55,478 nt of DNA, from assembly GCF_017312725.1 (NCBI RefSeq), contig NZ_BOPO01000143.1:1-55478 (forward strand), written 5' to 3'. The translations under genes were made by a program, and so were the position numbers. Below the pieces are notes generated by a model. That model was not told where the DNA came from. It searched no databases and saw only the letters and a program-made list of their open reading frames with translations. The DNA is from Actinocatenispora comari. GTDB taxonomy: Bacteria > Actinomycetota > Actinomycetes > Mycobacteriales > Micromonosporaceae. Below are positions 33,389 to 42,717 of this stretch, in pieces (positions within the stretch are counted from its first letter, which is position 1; each line of letters starts with the position of its first letter).

Positions 33389-34159
33389 ATGGCTACCGGC
33401 GGGCTGCGCACCGACACGGCGACAGGCGACGAACGGCTGCGGTTCGGCACCGAGCCGTTCTATGCCTCGATCGGGCGCGCGTTCCTCGCGATGTGCGCGT
33501 TCATTCCGGTGCTGTGGGGCATCGAGGGGCTGGACACGCTGTTCGGCGGCGCGCTCGACCGCGCCGGCGGCATCGCGCCACGCAGCCTGACCGGCCTCGA
33601 CGGCATCGTGTTCGCGCCGTTCCTGCACGCGAGCTTCACGCACGTGCTGGCCAACAGCGTGCCGCTGCTGCTGCTCGGCACGTTCGTGCTGGCCGGGCAG
33701 ACCAAACGGTTCTTCCTGATCACCGCGTTCATCGCGGTGGTGTCCGGGCTGACCGTGTGGGTGTTCGGCCCGAGCCACTCGATCACCGTCGGGGCCAGCG
33801 GCGTCATCTTCGGCTACCTCGGCTACCTGCTGCTGCGCGGCCTGGTGGAGCGGCGCTGGTGGAGTCTCGGCATCAGCCTGCTGATGGGGCTGCTGTTCGG
33901 CTGGCAGCTGAGCGGCATCCTGCCCGGCGAGGAGCAGGTCTCCTGGCAGGGCCACTTGGGCGGCTTCATCGCCGGCCTGGTGGCGGCGATCCTGTTCCGG
34001 CAGCCGCGGGTGCGCCGGCCCAAGCCGACCGACTCCGGCTCGCCGGCCAGTCTCGGCGGCTCGTCGCCGACGCTGACGCTGCCCGGGGTCGACGGTCTCG
34101 GCCTCGGCAAGACCGGCTCCGACCGCACCGTCGAGATGCCCGGCGGCAGCTCCACCTGA
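33389..34159 (+). CDS. Rhomboid-family intramembrane serine protease
   Basis: A 256-residue polytopic membrane protein. The catalytic dyad is visible: S137 in ITVGASGVIFGYLGYL and H189 in WQGHLGGFIAGLVAAI. HASFTHVLANSVPLLLLG carries the conserved His/Asn region of helix 2. Six helices are followed by a Ser/Gly/Pro-rich cytoplasmic tail of about 50 residues. It cleaves membrane-anchored substrates, unknown here. ATG 33389 has AAGGAAGA just upstream. It stands between a wall hydrolase and glpX, and converges on glpX across a repeat array. Confidence 0.9.
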   Translation: MATGGLRTDTATGDERLRFGTEPFYASIGRAFLAMCAFIPVLWGIEGLDTLFGGALDRAGGIAPRSLTGLDGIVFAPFLHASFTHVLANSVPLLLLGTFVLAGQTKRFFLITAFIAVVSGLTVWVFGPSHSITVGASGVIFGYLGYLLLRGLVERRWWSLGISLLMGLLFGWQLSGILPGEEQVSWQGHLGGFIAGLVAAILFRQPRVRRPKPTDSGSPASLGGSSPTLTLPGVDGLGLGKTGSDRTVEMPGGSST

Positions 34160-34192
34160 CACCCGGCCAGGCTGCCCGGCGACAGCTGCCGC

Positions 34193-34209
34193 CGGCGGTT
34201 CGACCGCCG
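34193..34209 (+). terminator. Hairpin after the rhomboid gene
   Basis: CGGCGGT-TCG-ACCGCCG, a perfect 7-bp stem, 33 bases after the stop. Confidence 0.5.
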
Positions 34210-34227
34210 CGACCGAGCCCTCGGACA

Positions 34228-34323
34228 GTTCGGGCCGACCCCCGACCGGCTCGTTCGGGCCGACCCCCGACCGGCTCGTTCGCCGACCCCCGACCGGCTC
34301 GTTCGCCGACCCCCGACCGGCTC
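34228..34323. repeat. 23/25-bp tandem repeats between convergent rhomboid and glpX genes
   Basis: Four units: two 25-bp units that read GTTCGGGCCGACCCCCGACC then GGCTC, followed by two 23-bp units lacking the GG. Copies are otherwise nearly identical. Confidence 0.85.
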
Positions 34324-34352
34324 GATCGGGCTGCTCGGCGGGCCCGGCTGAC

Positions 34353-34374
34353 GCCCCGGCGGTTCGACCGGGGC
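34353..34374 (-). terminator. glpX terminator hairpin
   Basis: GCCCCGG and CCGGGGC pair around CGGTTCGA, 15 bases beyond the glpX stop. Confidence 0.6.
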
Positions 34375-34389
34375 GCCGAGCGGTCCCGG

Positions 34390-35415
34390 TCAGTCGGCCT
34401 CGACCGGGTCGCCGCCGAAGTCGACCATCGAGTACTGGCGGAGCTTCTCCAACCGGTGCACCCCGTCGATCATGCGGATCGTGCCGCTCTTGGAACGCAT
34501 CACGATCGACTGCGTGGTCACCCCGCCGGACCGGTACCGGACGCCGCGCAGCAGGCTGCCGTCGGTGACGCCGGTGGCGGCGAAGAACGCGTTGTCGCCG
34601 GCGACCAGGTCGTCGGTGCGCAGTACCCGGGACAGGTCGTGGCCGGCGTCGATCGCCTTCTGCCGCTCCGCGTCGTCCTTCGGCCACAGCTTCGCCTGCA
34701 GCGCGCCGCCGAGGCACTTCATCGCGCAGGCGGCGATGATGCCCTCCGGGGTACCGCCGATGCCCATCAGCACGTCCACCCCGGACTGCTCGCGCGCGGC
34801 GCTGATCGCGCCGGCCACGTCGCCGTCCCGGATGAAGTGGATGCGCGCCCCGGTCTCCCGGATCTCCGCCACCAGCTGGTCGTGCCGGGGCCGGTCCAGG
34901 ACGCACACGGTGACGTCGGAGATGCTGGTGCGCTTCGCCTTCGCGACCCGGCGCAGGTTCTCCCGTACCGGCGCCTCGATGTCGACGACGTCGGCGCAGT
35001 CCGGTCCGACGGCGAGCTTGTCCATGTAGAAGACCGCGGACGGGTCGAACATCGCGCCACGCTCGGCCACCGCGAGCACCGCCAGCGCGTTCGGCATCCC
35101 GGCGGCCATCAGCGTGGTGCCGTCGACCGGGTCGACCGCCACGTCGACCTCCGGCCCGGTACCGTCGCCGACCCGCTCGCCGTTGTAGAGCATCGGCGCG
35201 TTGTCCTTCTCGCCCTCGCCGATGATCACCACCCCGCGCATCTGGATCGAGTTGATCAACTGGCGCATGGCGTCGACCGCGGCGCCGTCGCCGCCCTCCT
35301 TGTCGCCCCGGCCGACCCACCGGCCCGCGGCCATCGCCGCCGCCTCGGTGACCCGTACCAGCTCCAACGCCAGGTTTCGGTCCAGCACCTCGGTGTGTCG
35401 CGAAGTGTCTGCCAT
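34390..35415 (-). CDS. glpX: Class II fructose-1,6-bisphosphatase GlpX
   Basis: A 341-residue Mg2+/Li+-sensitive-type phosphatase that converts fructose 1,6-bisphosphate to fructose 6-phosphate in gluconeogenesis. The metal and substrate motifs are [31 protein letters not shown] and the later [20 protein letters not shown]. Length and order are normal. ATG 35415 ([20 protein letters not shown]) follows GGAGGGGAAG. It is the only class of FBPase in many actinobacteria. The fumarase gene that neighbours it in mycobacteria is not present here. Confidence 0.94.
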   Translation of the reverse strand: MADTSRHTEVLDRNLALELVRVTEAAAMAAGRWVGRGDKEGGDGAAVDAMRQLINSIQMRGVVIIGEGEKDNAPMLYNGERVGDGTGPEVDVAVDPVDGTTLMAAGMPNALAVLAVAERGAMFDPSAVFYMDKLAVGPDCADVVDIEAPVRENLRRVAKAKRTSISDVTVCVLDRPRHDQLVAEIRETGARIHFIRDGDVAGAISAAREQSGVDVLMGIGGTPEGIIAACAMKCLGGALQAKLWPKDDAERQKAIDAGHDLSRVLRTDDLVAGDNAFFAATGVTDGSLLRGVRYRSGGVTTQSIVMRSKSGTIRMIDGVHRLEKLRQYSMVDFGGDPVEAD

Positions 35416-35502
35416 GGTCTTCCCCTCCGCCAGCTGAGCACTCCCTCGAATCCTGGCAGATCGGTACCCGGCGCGCGGGCGCGCCACGTGCCGCTGTGGC
35501 CC

Positions 35503-35565
35503 GGCGTGGCTGTCCTACCGTGGCCTCCTCGGCGTGGCCGTCCTGCCCTGGCCACCCCGGCGTGG
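35503..35565. repeat. 28-bp repeat upstream of glpX and the DUF4245 gene
   Basis: Two imperfect 28-bp copies beginning GGCGTGGCTGTCCTACC and GGCGTGGCCGTCCTGCC, plus a third partial GGCGTGG, lie between the divergent glpX and DUF4245 starts. Confidence 0.55.
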
Positions 35566-35597
35566 TCGCGGCGGCGAGGATCGGCGACGATGGGTAC

Positions 35598-36182
35598 GTG
35601 GCGCGCCGAGTACCGCTGTACACAGACGAGGGCACGCCCCCGGCTCCGACCGAGGGCGAGGCGGCGCCTCGACGTCGCCGGGGCGGTACCGGCCGGGACA
35701 TGATCATCTCGATGGCGGTGCTGCTGGTGCCGATCCTGATCGCGGTCGGCGTGTGGCAGTACCTCTCCTCCGACCGGCAGGTCACCGTGGTCGACGCGAA
35801 GCCGGCCATCACCCAGGCCCGGCAGGCCGACCGGTTCCCGGTCGCGGCGCCGCGACGGCTCGGCCCCGACTGGAAGGTCACCAGCGCCGAGACCACCGAC
35901 CAGCGCGGCACGGTGACGCTGCGGCTCGGGTACGTGACGCCGTCCGGCGGGTTCGCGCAGATCGTGGAGAGCAACGGCGACGCCGCGAAGCTGCTGTCCG
36001 ACGCGGTGCCGAAGCACGCCCGGCCGGCCGGCAGCCAGCACATCGGCGGCGCCGACTGGGCCCGCTACACCGGCGACAAGAACAACCAGGTGCTCGCGCT
36101 GCTGCAGCCCGACCGTACGATCCTGGTCGTCGGCCAGACCAACGACGACGAGATGCGCACCCTGGCCGGTTCGCTGCACTGA
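35598..36182 (+). CDS. DUF4245 membrane-anchored protein
   Basis: A 194-residue protein with a short basic cytoplasmic N-terminus (PRRRRGGTGRD), one transmembrane helix near residues 37-56 (MIISMAVLLVPILIAVGVWQY) and an outer domain of about 130 residues (RFPVAAPRRLGPDWKVTSA; GFAQIVESNGDAAKLL; DWARYTGDKNNQVLALL). This matches DUF4245, encoded next to glpX across actinobacteria (Rv1100 as I recall). Function is unknown. GTG 35598 lies six bases after GACGAT, suggesting a leaderless mRNA. It is divergent from glpX. Confidence 0.85.
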   Translation: MARRVPLYTDEGTPPAPTEGEAAPRRRRGGTGRDMIISMAVLLVPILIAVGVWQYLSSDRQVTVVDAKPAITQARQADRFPVAAPRRLGPDWKVTSAETTDQRGTVTLRLGYVTPSGGFAQIVESNGDAAKLLSDAVPKHARPAGSQHIGGADWARYTGDKNNQVLALLQPDRTILVVGQTNDDEMRTLAGSLH

Positions 36183-36213
36183 GCCGCCGGGCGGCACCGT
36201 CACCGACAGCACA

Positions 36214-36240
36214 CCGCCCACCGGCGGTGCCGGTGGGCGG
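36214..36240. terminator. Hairpin between convergent DUF4245 and xseB genes
   Basis: CCGCCCACCGGC-GGT-GCCGGTGGGCGG, a perfect 12-bp stem 31 bases after the DUF4245 stop. The rest of the 36183-36408 gap (A+T-richer near 36250-36360) shows nothing I can name. Confidence 0.75.
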
Positions 36241-36408
36241 AGGGCTGCGGTCCGACGATGCGTATACCCCCCGGAAATACACCTCGGCCGATCGCTCATT
36301 CCAGGGTCGGCCCTCGCGGGCGGGTTGCGACAGAGCCCGGCCGGCAATTTAACCCGACGTTGGGACAGCTCGTGCCGTCCGAACGGTGGGGCGACCCGCC
36401 AGCGACGG

Positions 36409-36624
36409 TCAGCCGGCCGTCTCGTCCCGGGCGGCGCGGGCCGCGTCCAGCCGCTCCTTCGCACCGTCCAACCAGCGCTGACAGACGTCCGCGAGGCGCT
36501 CGCCGCGTTCCCACAGCGCCAGCGACTCCTCCAGCGAGGTGCCGCCCGCCTCCAGCTTCTCCACCACCGCGGCGAGCTCCGCCCGCGCCTTCTCGTAGCT
36601 GACCGTCGTGTCCTCGTCCGTCAC
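36409..36624 (-). CDS. xseB: Exodeoxyribonuclease VII small subunit
   Basis: A 71-residue helical protein. SYEKARAELAAVVEKLEAGG followed by TSLEESLALWERGERLADVC is the XseB signature, and the size is normal. It binds XseA to form exonuclease VII, which degrades single-stranded DNA from either end. GTG 36624 has AAGGTGG about six bases upstream. It follows xseA by 35 bases in the same direction, so the two are surely one operon. Confidence 0.92.
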   Translation of the reverse strand: MTDEDTTVSYEKARAELAAVVEKLEAGGTSLEESLALWERGERLADVCQRWLDGAKERLDAARAARDETAG

Positions 36625-36659
36625 AGCAGCCACCTTACGGCTCGGACCGGTCCCGTCGG

Positions 36660-37910
36660 TCAGCGTGGCGACGGCTCGGGGGAGTCGGTGACGGTGGCGG
36701 CCAGTTCGCCGCCGGCCAGCCGTACCCGCAGCGCCGCACCGGGTGCCGCGTCGGCGGGGTCGCGCAGTACCGCGTCGTCGGCGGCGCGCTGCACCACCGC
36801 GTACCCGCGCTGCATCGTGGTCAGCGGCGACAGCGAGCGCAGCCGGGCCACCGTGTGGTGCAGGTCGCTGCCGGCCGCGTCGACGCGGTGCGCCAGGACC
36901 CGTCGGGCCCGGTCGCGCAGCCCGTCGACCTCGTCGCGCCGGCCGGACAGCAACAGCTCGGGGCGCGCCAGTACCGGTCGGGACCGGACCGCGGACAGCC
37001 ACCGGCGCTCGCCGTCGAGCAGGTGCGTCACCGCCCGGTCCAGCCGGTACCGGTGCTGCTCGATCACCCGCCGCTCCTCGGCCAGGTCCGGTACCACCCG
37101 CTTGCCGGCGTCGGTCGGCGTCGAGCAGCGCACGTCGGCGACGAAGTCGACCAGCGGGGTGTCGGTCTCGTGCCCGATCGCGGACAGCACCGGGGTGCGG
37201 CAGCCGAACACCGCACGGCACAGCGCCTCGTCGGAGAACGGCAGCAGGTCCTCGACGCTGCCGCCGCCGCGGGCCAGCACGATCACGTCCACCTCGGGAT
37301 CGGCGTCCAGCTCGGCCAGCGCGTCGAGGATCTGCGGCACCGCGGTCGGGCCCTGCACCGGCACGTTGCGGACCGCGAAACGCACCGCCGGCCAGCGGGC
37401 CGCCGCGTTCTCCTGCACGTCCCGCTCCGCCGCGCTGGCCCGGCCGGTGACGAGCCCGACGGTACGGGGCAGGAACGGTGGCCGCCGCTTCCGCTCCGGC
37501 GCGAACAGCCCCTCCGCGGCGAGGACCTTCTTCAGCCGTTCCAGCCGGGCCAGCAGCTCGCCGAGCCCCACGTGCCGCAGCTCGTCGGCGCGCAGCGACA
37601 GGCTGCCGCGGCCGGCGTAGAACTCCGGCTTCGCGTGCACCACCACCCGGGAACCCTCCCGCAGCGGCGGGTCGCAGGACTCGAACGTGTCCCGGTAGCA
37701 GGTCACCGACAGGCTCATCTCGGCCGACGGGTCGCGCAGCGTCAGGAACACCAGCCCCGCGCCGGGACGCCGGGAGACCTGGGCGACCTGCCCGTCCACC
37801 CAGACCCAGCCGAGCCGGGCGATCCAGGCGGAGATCTTCTGGCTCACCACCCGCACCGGCCACGGCTCGTCCGGGCTGGTACGGGGTGCCTCGGCGGCGG
37901 ATTCGGCCAT
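36660..37910 (-). CDS. xseA: Exodeoxyribonuclease VII large subunit
   Basis: A 416-residue subunit. The N-terminal OB-fold covers about residues 15-110 ([39 protein letters not shown]). The catalytic domain includes [15 protein letters not shown], the acidic [19 protein letters not shown] and [19 protein letters not shown]. The C-terminal helical region ends [15 protein letters not shown]. It is complete and typical. ATG 37910 lies six bases after TAAGCT (37917-37922, minus strand), suggesting a leaderless transcript. xseB follows. It is divergent from ispH, an arrangement conserved in actinobacteria. Confidence 0.94.
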   Translation of the reverse strand: MAESAAEAPRTSPDEPWPVRVVSQKISAWIARLGWVWVDGQVAQVSRRPGAGLVFLTLRDPSAEMSLSVTCYRDTFESCDPPLREGSRVVVHAKPEFYAGRGSLSLRADELRHVGLGELLARLERLKKVLAAEGLFAPERKRRPPFLPRTVGLVTGRASAAERDVQENAAARWPAVRFAVRNVPVQGPTAVPQILDALAELDADPEVDVIVLARGGGSVEDLLPFSDEALCRAVFGCRTPVLSAIGHETDTPLVDFVADVRCSTPTDAGKRVVPDLAEERRVIEQHRYRLDRAVTHLLDGERRWLSAVRSRPVLARPELLLSGRRDEVDGLRDRARRVLAHRVDAAGSDLHHTVARLRSLSPLTTMQRGYAVVQRAADDAVLRDPADAAPGAALRVRLAGGELAATVTDSPEPSPR

Positions 37911-38020
37911 CCGACGAGCTTAGGTCCTGTACCGGGTGCGCATGCCGGGCGCGCCCGCGCGGTTTGTGGAGGACCTCACCTCGGCCTGCGGTACCGGTAC
38001 GGCGGCCTACCATGGGGATC

Positions 38021-38974
38021 ATGACGAAGCGGGTGCTGCTGGCCAGGCCGCGCGGATACTGCGCCGGCGTCGACCGAGCCGTGGAGACCGTCGAGCGCGC
38101 GCTCGAACTCTACGGTGCACCCATCTACGTGCGGAAACAGATCGTGCACAACAAGCACGTGGTGCAGACGCTGGAGCGCAAGGGCGCGATCTTCGTCGAG
38201 GAGAACGACGAGGTGCCCGAGGGCGCCACGGTGATCTTCTCGGCGCACGGGGTCGCCCCGGAGGTGCACGAGCAGGCCCGGCAGCGCAACCTGCACGCCA
38301 TCGACGCGACCTGCCCGCTGGTCACCAAGGTGCACCAGGAGGCCCGGCGGTACGCGCGGGACGAGTACGACATCCTGCTCATCGGGCACGAGGGGCACGA
38401 GGAGGTCGTCGGCACCAGCGGCGAGGCGCCCGAGCACGTCACCCTGGTCGACGGCCCCGACGCGGTCGACCAGGTCGAGGTCCGGGACCCGAGCAAGGTG
38501 GTGTGGCTGTCCCAGACCACGCTGTCGGTCGACGAGACGCTGGAGACCGTCGACCGCCTGAAGGCGAAGTTCCCGGGGCTGCAGTCGCCGCCGTCCGACG
38601 ACATCTGCTACGCGACGCAGAACCGGCAGCAGGTCGTCAAGCAGATCGCACCCGACTGCGACGTGCTGCTGGTGATCGGGTCCCGCAACTCGTCCAACTC
38701 GGTGCGGCTGCGCGAGGTCGCGCTGGAGGCCGGCGCCCGCGCTTCCTACCTGATCGACTTCGCGTCGGAGATCGACGACGGCTGGCTCGCCGGCGCCTCG
38801 ACGGTCGGCCTCACCTCCGGCGCCTCCGTACCGGAGGACCTGATCGAGCAGGTTCTCGGCCACCTCGCCGCCCGCGGGTACGCCGACGTCGAGGAGATCA
38901 CCACCGTGCAGGAGCGGCAGACGTTCGCCCTGCCCCGCGAGATCAAACGCGACCTCGCCGCCCGCAACACCTGA
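38021..38974 (+). CDS. ispH: 4-Hydroxy-3-methylbut-2-enyl diphosphate reductase
   Basis: A 317-residue iron-sulfur enzyme, the last step of the MEP pathway to IPP and DMAPP. The three cluster cysteines are C14 ([10 protein letters not shown]), C98 ([12 protein letters not shown]) and C196 ([11 protein letters not shown]). [14 protein letters not shown] and [12 protein letters not shown] hold the substrate residues. Length is normal. ATG 38021 lies seven bases after TACCAT, so a leaderless start is likely; ATG 38012 in frame is an alternative. It would feed the cis-prenyltransferase encoded at 28813-29583. It is divergent from xseA, 110 bases away. Confidence 0.95.
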   Translation: MTKRVLLARPRGYCAGVDRAVETVERALELYGAPIYVRKQIVHNKHVVQTLERKGAIFVEENDEVPEGATVIFSAHGVAPEVHEQARQRNLHAIDATCPLVTKVHQEARRYARDEYDILLIGHEGHEEVVGTSGEAPEHVTLVDGPDAVDQVEVRDPSKVVWLSQTTLSVDETLETVDRLKAKFPGLQSPPSDDICYATQNRQQVVKQIAPDCDVLLVIGSRNSSNSVRLREVALEAGARASYLIDFASEIDDGWLAGASTVGLTSGASVPEDLIEQVLGHLAARGYADVEEITTVQERQTFALPREIKRDLAARNT

Positions 38975-39026
38975 CCCCCGTACGGCCTGGCCGGAGCGGG
39001 AGCTGGGGTCGCCGCCGGCGTCGGTG

Positions 39027-39545
39027 TCATCGAGCGCCGGGCCGCCCCTCGTCGCGTCGCCGCCGGCCCTCCTGCACCGCGGCGGTTGCCAGGCAGAACC
39101 AGCCCACGATGCCGGCGAAGGCCCGGTCAGTGGCGGCCCGGGCACGCCAGTACTCGGTTTCGGAGATCTCGACGACCTGGCCGGAACGCTCGTCGCGCCA
39201 GTAGCGGCCGCCCTGGTGTGACAACCCGAACTGGCTGATCATCGGCATGCTCACCAGGATGGACGACAGCAACACCACACCCGCGACACCGGCCAGCACG
39301 CGGAGCCGTCGAGGTAAAGCGGCCGCCGCCCGGAAGTTGTCCGCCATGGCCAGCCACGACCTGTTCCAGCTGCGACGCTGGCGGTGGATGCTCCACTGCG
39401 CCAGCACGACACCGGCCACCGCGACCGGTACCGCCGGCAACGACAACCACCACGGCGGGGCCCACGGCCCGGGCAGCATCGTGGCCCCGACCAGAGCCAC
39501 GCAGTATGCCGTCGCGACGGTGGCGACGCGGATCAAGATCAGCAC
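39027..39545 (-). CDS. Hypothetical membrane protein
   Basis: A 172-residue protein, not recognised. Three or four hydrophobic segments are seen: LILIRVATVATAYCVALVGA, LSLPAVPVAVAGVVLAQW, VLAGVAGVVLLSSILVSMP and AFAGIVGWFCLATAAV. A hydrophilic loop (WSIHRQRRSWNRSWLAMADNF) and a basic tail flank them. GTG 39545 begins directly with the first helix and lies six bases after CACCAT. In-frame starts at 39581 (ATG) and 39608 (GTG) would add an Arg-rich leader. It converges on ispH. The function is unknown. Confidence 0.6.
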   Translation of the reverse strand: MLILIRVATVATAYCVALVGATMLPGPWAPPWWLSLPAVPVAVAGVVLAQWSIHRQRRSWNRSWLAMADNFRAAAALPRRLRVLAGVAGVVLLSSILVSMPMISQFGLSHQGGRYWRDERSGQVVEISETEYWRARAATDRAFAGIVGWFCLATAAVQEGRRRRDEGRPGAR

Positions 39546-39707
39546 GGGACGATGGTGGCAACGCGCCGGTGCGGCGGCCATCGGCCGTACGGTGCGGATC
39601 GCCCGCACCTGGCCGGGCCGGTGACGGTGAGGGGAGTCCGTCGTCGGTTGTCGGCCCGGCGCGGGCGATCCGCGGGCGGGAAATCCCGCCCGACAGTGCG
39701 GTCCGGG

Positions 39708-39740
39708 CGTGCCGCCGGGGGGCGAGGACCCGGCGGCACG
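39708..39740 (-). terminator. Terminator of the secreted jelly-roll protein gene
   Basis: CGTGCCGCCGGG and CCCGGCGGCACG are perfect 12-bp complements around nine bases, seven bases past the stop. A second hairpin, CGGGCGGG-AAAT-CCCGCCCG (39673-39692), follows. Confidence 0.8.
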
Positions 39741-39746
39741 ACGAGT

Positions 39747-41198
39747 TCAGGAGACGTCGAGGGCGGTGTCGTCGATGACGAACGACGTCTGCAGCTTGGA
39801 GCCCTCGGTGCCGGTGAAGCGGAGGGTGACGGTCTGCCCCGCGTACCCGGAGAGGTCGACGGACTTCTGCACGTAGCCGGAGGTCGCGTTGGTGTTGGAG
39901 TAACTGGCCAGCGTGGTCGTCCCGGCCGGGGTGACCGCGTCGAGCTTCAGCTTGTCGTACGCGGTGCTGCTCGTCTCGGCGGTGTCGATGTGCAGCCAGT
40001 ACGAGAAGGTCGCGGTGCCGCAGTCGGCGGGGACGGCGACCGACCTGGACAGCGTGTCGGTGTGCGTGGTGCCGTACCCGTCCAGCCACGCCTTGTACGA
40101 GCCGGTGTGCGCCGGCTCCTGCGAGCTGCTGGTGATCACGCCGGAGCTGGCGGACCAGCCGGTGCCGCCGCTCTCGAAGCCGGCGTTGCTGATCAACTGG
40201 CCGGCGGTGCAGGTACCGCCGCCGGTGCCGCCGCCACCGGTGGTCGAGCCGCCGCCGAGCCAGGCGGTCGCGTTCAGTGCCAGCGCCGCGTTGCTGTTGG
40301 TGTTCCACCCGTCGTACAGGGTGTTGCCGGACTGGCCGGTGCCGTCGTCGATGGTGGAGCTGTCACCCCAGACCGCGACCCGCCCGCTGCCGAAGCTGCT
40401 GGTGGCGAAGAACGACCCGGTGGTGCCGCCGGCGGTCGCCGACGACTGGTAGACGAGGCCCTTGACGTCGGCGTTGTCCGACGGCTTGAGCGTCTGAGTG
40501 GTGCCGTCGTTGATGCTGGACGAGGTCACGTCGCCGAAGCTGCCGTGCAGCACCGGGTTGCTGCTGTCCGAGATCGCCTTCGGGGTGTCGGCGTTGATGT
40601 CCTTGACGTCGATCGAGAAGCCGAACGGGTCGGACGAGTCGACGCTGTTGTTGGTCATCAGGTCGTTGAGCACGCCGACCGAGTCGATGCCGTCGTTGTT
40701 CCGGTCGCTGTTGTTGTGATCGCTGATCATGAACAACCCGCCGCCGGCCTGCACGAACTTCATCACCGCGGTCTTCTCCGCCGCGCTGAGCGCCACGTTC
40801 GGCTCGGGCAGCACGAACACGTCGAAGTTCGACAGGTCGAGCGCGCCGCCCCCGCCGTAGGTGATGGTGCCCGTCGACAGCGTGTCGAGGCTGTACCCGC
40901 CGGTCTTCTGCAGCGCCACGCCCCAGGACGACAGCGCGCCGGTCCAGTCGGTCTCGGACTGCGGGTTCGGGTTCTGCCCCAACGGATCCGGCTGCGAGGT
41001 ACTGATGATCCAGTCGGCGTTGCCGGCGGTCTCCGCCTTGGTGTTGTCGAACAGCACCCGGATCGGGGCGTCCGCGTTCGGGGTGACGGAGTGGTGCACC
41101 GGCGTGCCGGAGGCGCCGGTGGCGCCGGCGAGCAGGGCGCCGACAAGGGCAGCCCCACCAAGCAGTGCGATGGTGCGCGGTCGTGTCGTCAGGCGCAT
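39747..41198 (-). CDS. Secreted protein with GATase1-like domain and C-terminal jelly-roll module
   Basis: A 483-residue exported protein. The signal peptide is about residues 1-31 ([22 protein letters not shown]). Residues about 40-320 resemble a class I amidotransferase/ThuA-like fold: [50 protein letters not shown] and [11 protein letters not shown] Gly/Thr linker ([16 protein letters not shown]) leads to a roughly 150-residue beta-sandwich ([18 protein letters not shown] to [12 protein letters not shown]) of the type found at the C-termini of secreted actinobacterial hydrolases. Catalytic function is not established. ATG 41198 follows GGGAGGT. Confidence 0.72.
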   Translation of the reverse strand: MRLTTRPRTIALLGGAALVGALLAGATGASGTPVHHSVTPNADAPIRVLFDNTKAETAGNADWIISTSQPDPLGQNPNPQSETDWTGALSSWGVALQKTGGYSLDTLSTGTITYGGGGALDLSNFDVFVLPEPNVALSAAEKTAVMKFVQAGGGLFMISDHNNSDRNNDGIDSVGVLNDLMTNNSVDSSDPFGFSIDVKDINADTPKAISDSSNPVLHGSFGDVTSSSINDGTTQTLKPSDNADVKGLVYQSSATAGGTTGSFFATSSFGSGRVAVWGDSSTIDDGTGQSGNTLYDGWNTNSNAALALNATAWLGGGSTTGGGGTGGGTCTAGQLISNAGFESGGTGWSASSGVITSSSQEPAHTGSYKAWLDGYGTTHTDTLSRSVAVPADCGTATFSYWLHIDTAETSSTAYDKLKLDAVTPAGTTTLASYSNTNATSGYVQKSVDLSGYAGQTVTLRFTGTEGSKLQTSFVIDDTALDVS

Positions 41199-41334
41199 GG
41201 GACCTCCCTGGCCGTGAGCAGAACAGGCCAGGATAGGTGACCTCAGACACCGGCAACAGTGGCAAAAACACCTATTCATCACACGGCTGGCATCTGCCTA
41301 CGCACCGTGGCGGAACGGGTGGCCTCTCCGCCGG

Positions 41335-42588
41335 TCAGGCCTCGCCGCTGCGCCGACCCGGCTCGGCCGCCGCGGGAGCCGGGTCGCGCGGCTGCCGGGG
41401 CAGGTCGTCGAACGCCACCAGCGCGGACTGCTCGCTCGCCACCAGCTCCGGCGCCTGCAGCTGCCGGGCCGCCGACTCGACCTGCGGCGGCGCGCCGAGC
41501 AGCTCGGCCGCCTCGGCCTCGCCGGCGACCCCGAGATCGGCGAACTTGCGCGCGGTCACCAGCACCCGGCTCTCCAGCGACCCGACCGTCTTGTTGTACG
41601 CGGTGACCGCGCCGGACAGTGCGCCGCCGAGCTTCGCCACGTGCCCGCCCATGGTCGCCAGCCGCCCGTACAGCTCTTTGCCGAGCCGGTGCACGTCGGC
41701 GGCGTTGGCGGCCAGCGCGTCCTGCCGCCACGCGTACGCCACCGTGCGCAGCAGGGCGATCAGCGTCGCCGGGGTGGCGATCACGACGTTGCGCTCGAAC
41801 CCGTGCTCCAGCAGCGTCGGGTCGCGCTGCAGCGCCGCGTCGAGGAACGTGTCCGCCGGCACGAACAGCACCACGAACTCCGGCGCCGTCTCGAACGCCG
41901 ACCAGTACGCCTTGGCGGCGAGCTGGTCGACGTGAGCCCGCAGGTGCCGGGCGTGCGCGTCGAGCCGGGCGTTGCGGGTCGGCTCGTCCCGCGCCTCCAT
42001 CGCGTCCAGGTAGCCGCTGAACGGGGCCTTCGCGTCGACCACCACCTGCTTGCCGCCGGACAGGTGCACCACCAGGTCGGGCCGGACCACCGCGTCGTCG
42101 GTGGTCACCGTCACCTGCTCGTCGAAGTCGCAGTGCGACACCAGCCCGGCCGCCTCGACGATGCGCCGCAGCTGGTGCTCGCCCCACCGACCGCGCACCT
42201 GCGGCGCCCGCAGCGCCGACACCAGCTGGCCGGTCTGGGTGCGCAGCTGCTCGGAGGTACCGGCGACCTCCCGCAGCTGCTCGCGCAGCTCGGCGTAGGC
42301 GCCGACCCGGGACCGCTCCAGCTCGGCCAGCTGCTGCTCGTACCGGGAGAGGCTGTCGCGCAGCGGGGCGACCAGGGTGCCCAGGCTCGCCGACTGCTCC
42401 CGGGCCGCGTCGTGGGTGAGCGCCCGCAGTGACTGCTCCAGCCGCTGCTCGCCGTCGCGCGCCGCGGCCAGCCGCTCCTCCAACCGGGCGGTGTCGGCGG
42501 CGGCCCGGGAGCGCGCGAACAGCACCCCGATCGCGACGCCGGCGGCGAGGCAGAGCACGGCGACGACGAGTACGACAGCGACGTCCAT
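41335..42588 (-). CDS. rmuC: RmuC-family DNA recombination protein
   Basis: A 417-residue RmuC homologue. One N-terminal membrane helix (VAVVLVVAVLCLAAGVAIGVLFA) and a coiled coil of about 110 residues precede the RmuC nuclease-like domain. That domain has RGRWGEHQLRRIVEAAGL, PDLVVHLSGGKQVVVDAKAP (the restriction-endonuclease-like D...DAK core) and NVVIATPATLIALLRTVAYAW. The family limits DNA rearrangements in E. coli. ATG 42588 starts at the membrane helix; ATG 42600 is possible. It is divergent from the DUF1542-like gene. Confidence 0.9.
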   Translation of the reverse strand: MDVAVVLVVAVLCLAAGVAIGVLFARSRAAADTARLEERLAAARDGEQRLEQSLRALTHDAAREQSASLGTLVAPLRDSLSRYEQQLAELERSRVGAYAELREQLREVAGTSEQLRTQTGQLVSALRAPQVRGRWGEHQLRRIVEAAGLVSHCDFDEQVTVTTDDAVVRPDLVVHLSGGKQVVVDAKAPFSGYLDAMEARDEPTRNARLDAHARHLRAHVDQLAAKAYWSAFETAPEFVVLFVPADTFLDAALQRDPTLLEHGFERNVVIATPATLIALLRTVAYAWRQDALAANAADVHRLGKELYGRLATMGGHVAKLGGALSGAVTAYNKTVGSLESRVLVTARKFADLGVAGEAEAAELLGAPPQVESAARQLQAPELVASEQSALVAFDDLPRQPRDPAPAAAEPGRRSGEA

Positions 42589-42717
42589 GGCCGCCAGCAT
42601 GCCTCGCGGGTACGACGATTTCACGCACCGCCACCCGGCAAAGATCGATGCGGACTTACCGGACGCCAGGGCCCGGCTCTCAGGTAAGCGCTGGGCAAAT
42701 GCGGGTACCGTCGATTC

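Noticed and set aside
34228-34323. CRISPR-like or clustered operator array
   Set aside because: Copies abut directly without spacers and lie between the 3' ends of two genes, so they are a minisatellite rather than a CRISPR or promoter element.
35503-35565. Regulatory repeat for glpX
   Set aside because: Only two imperfect copies, outside the likely -10/-35 regions of both genes; it is listed as a repeat without a function.
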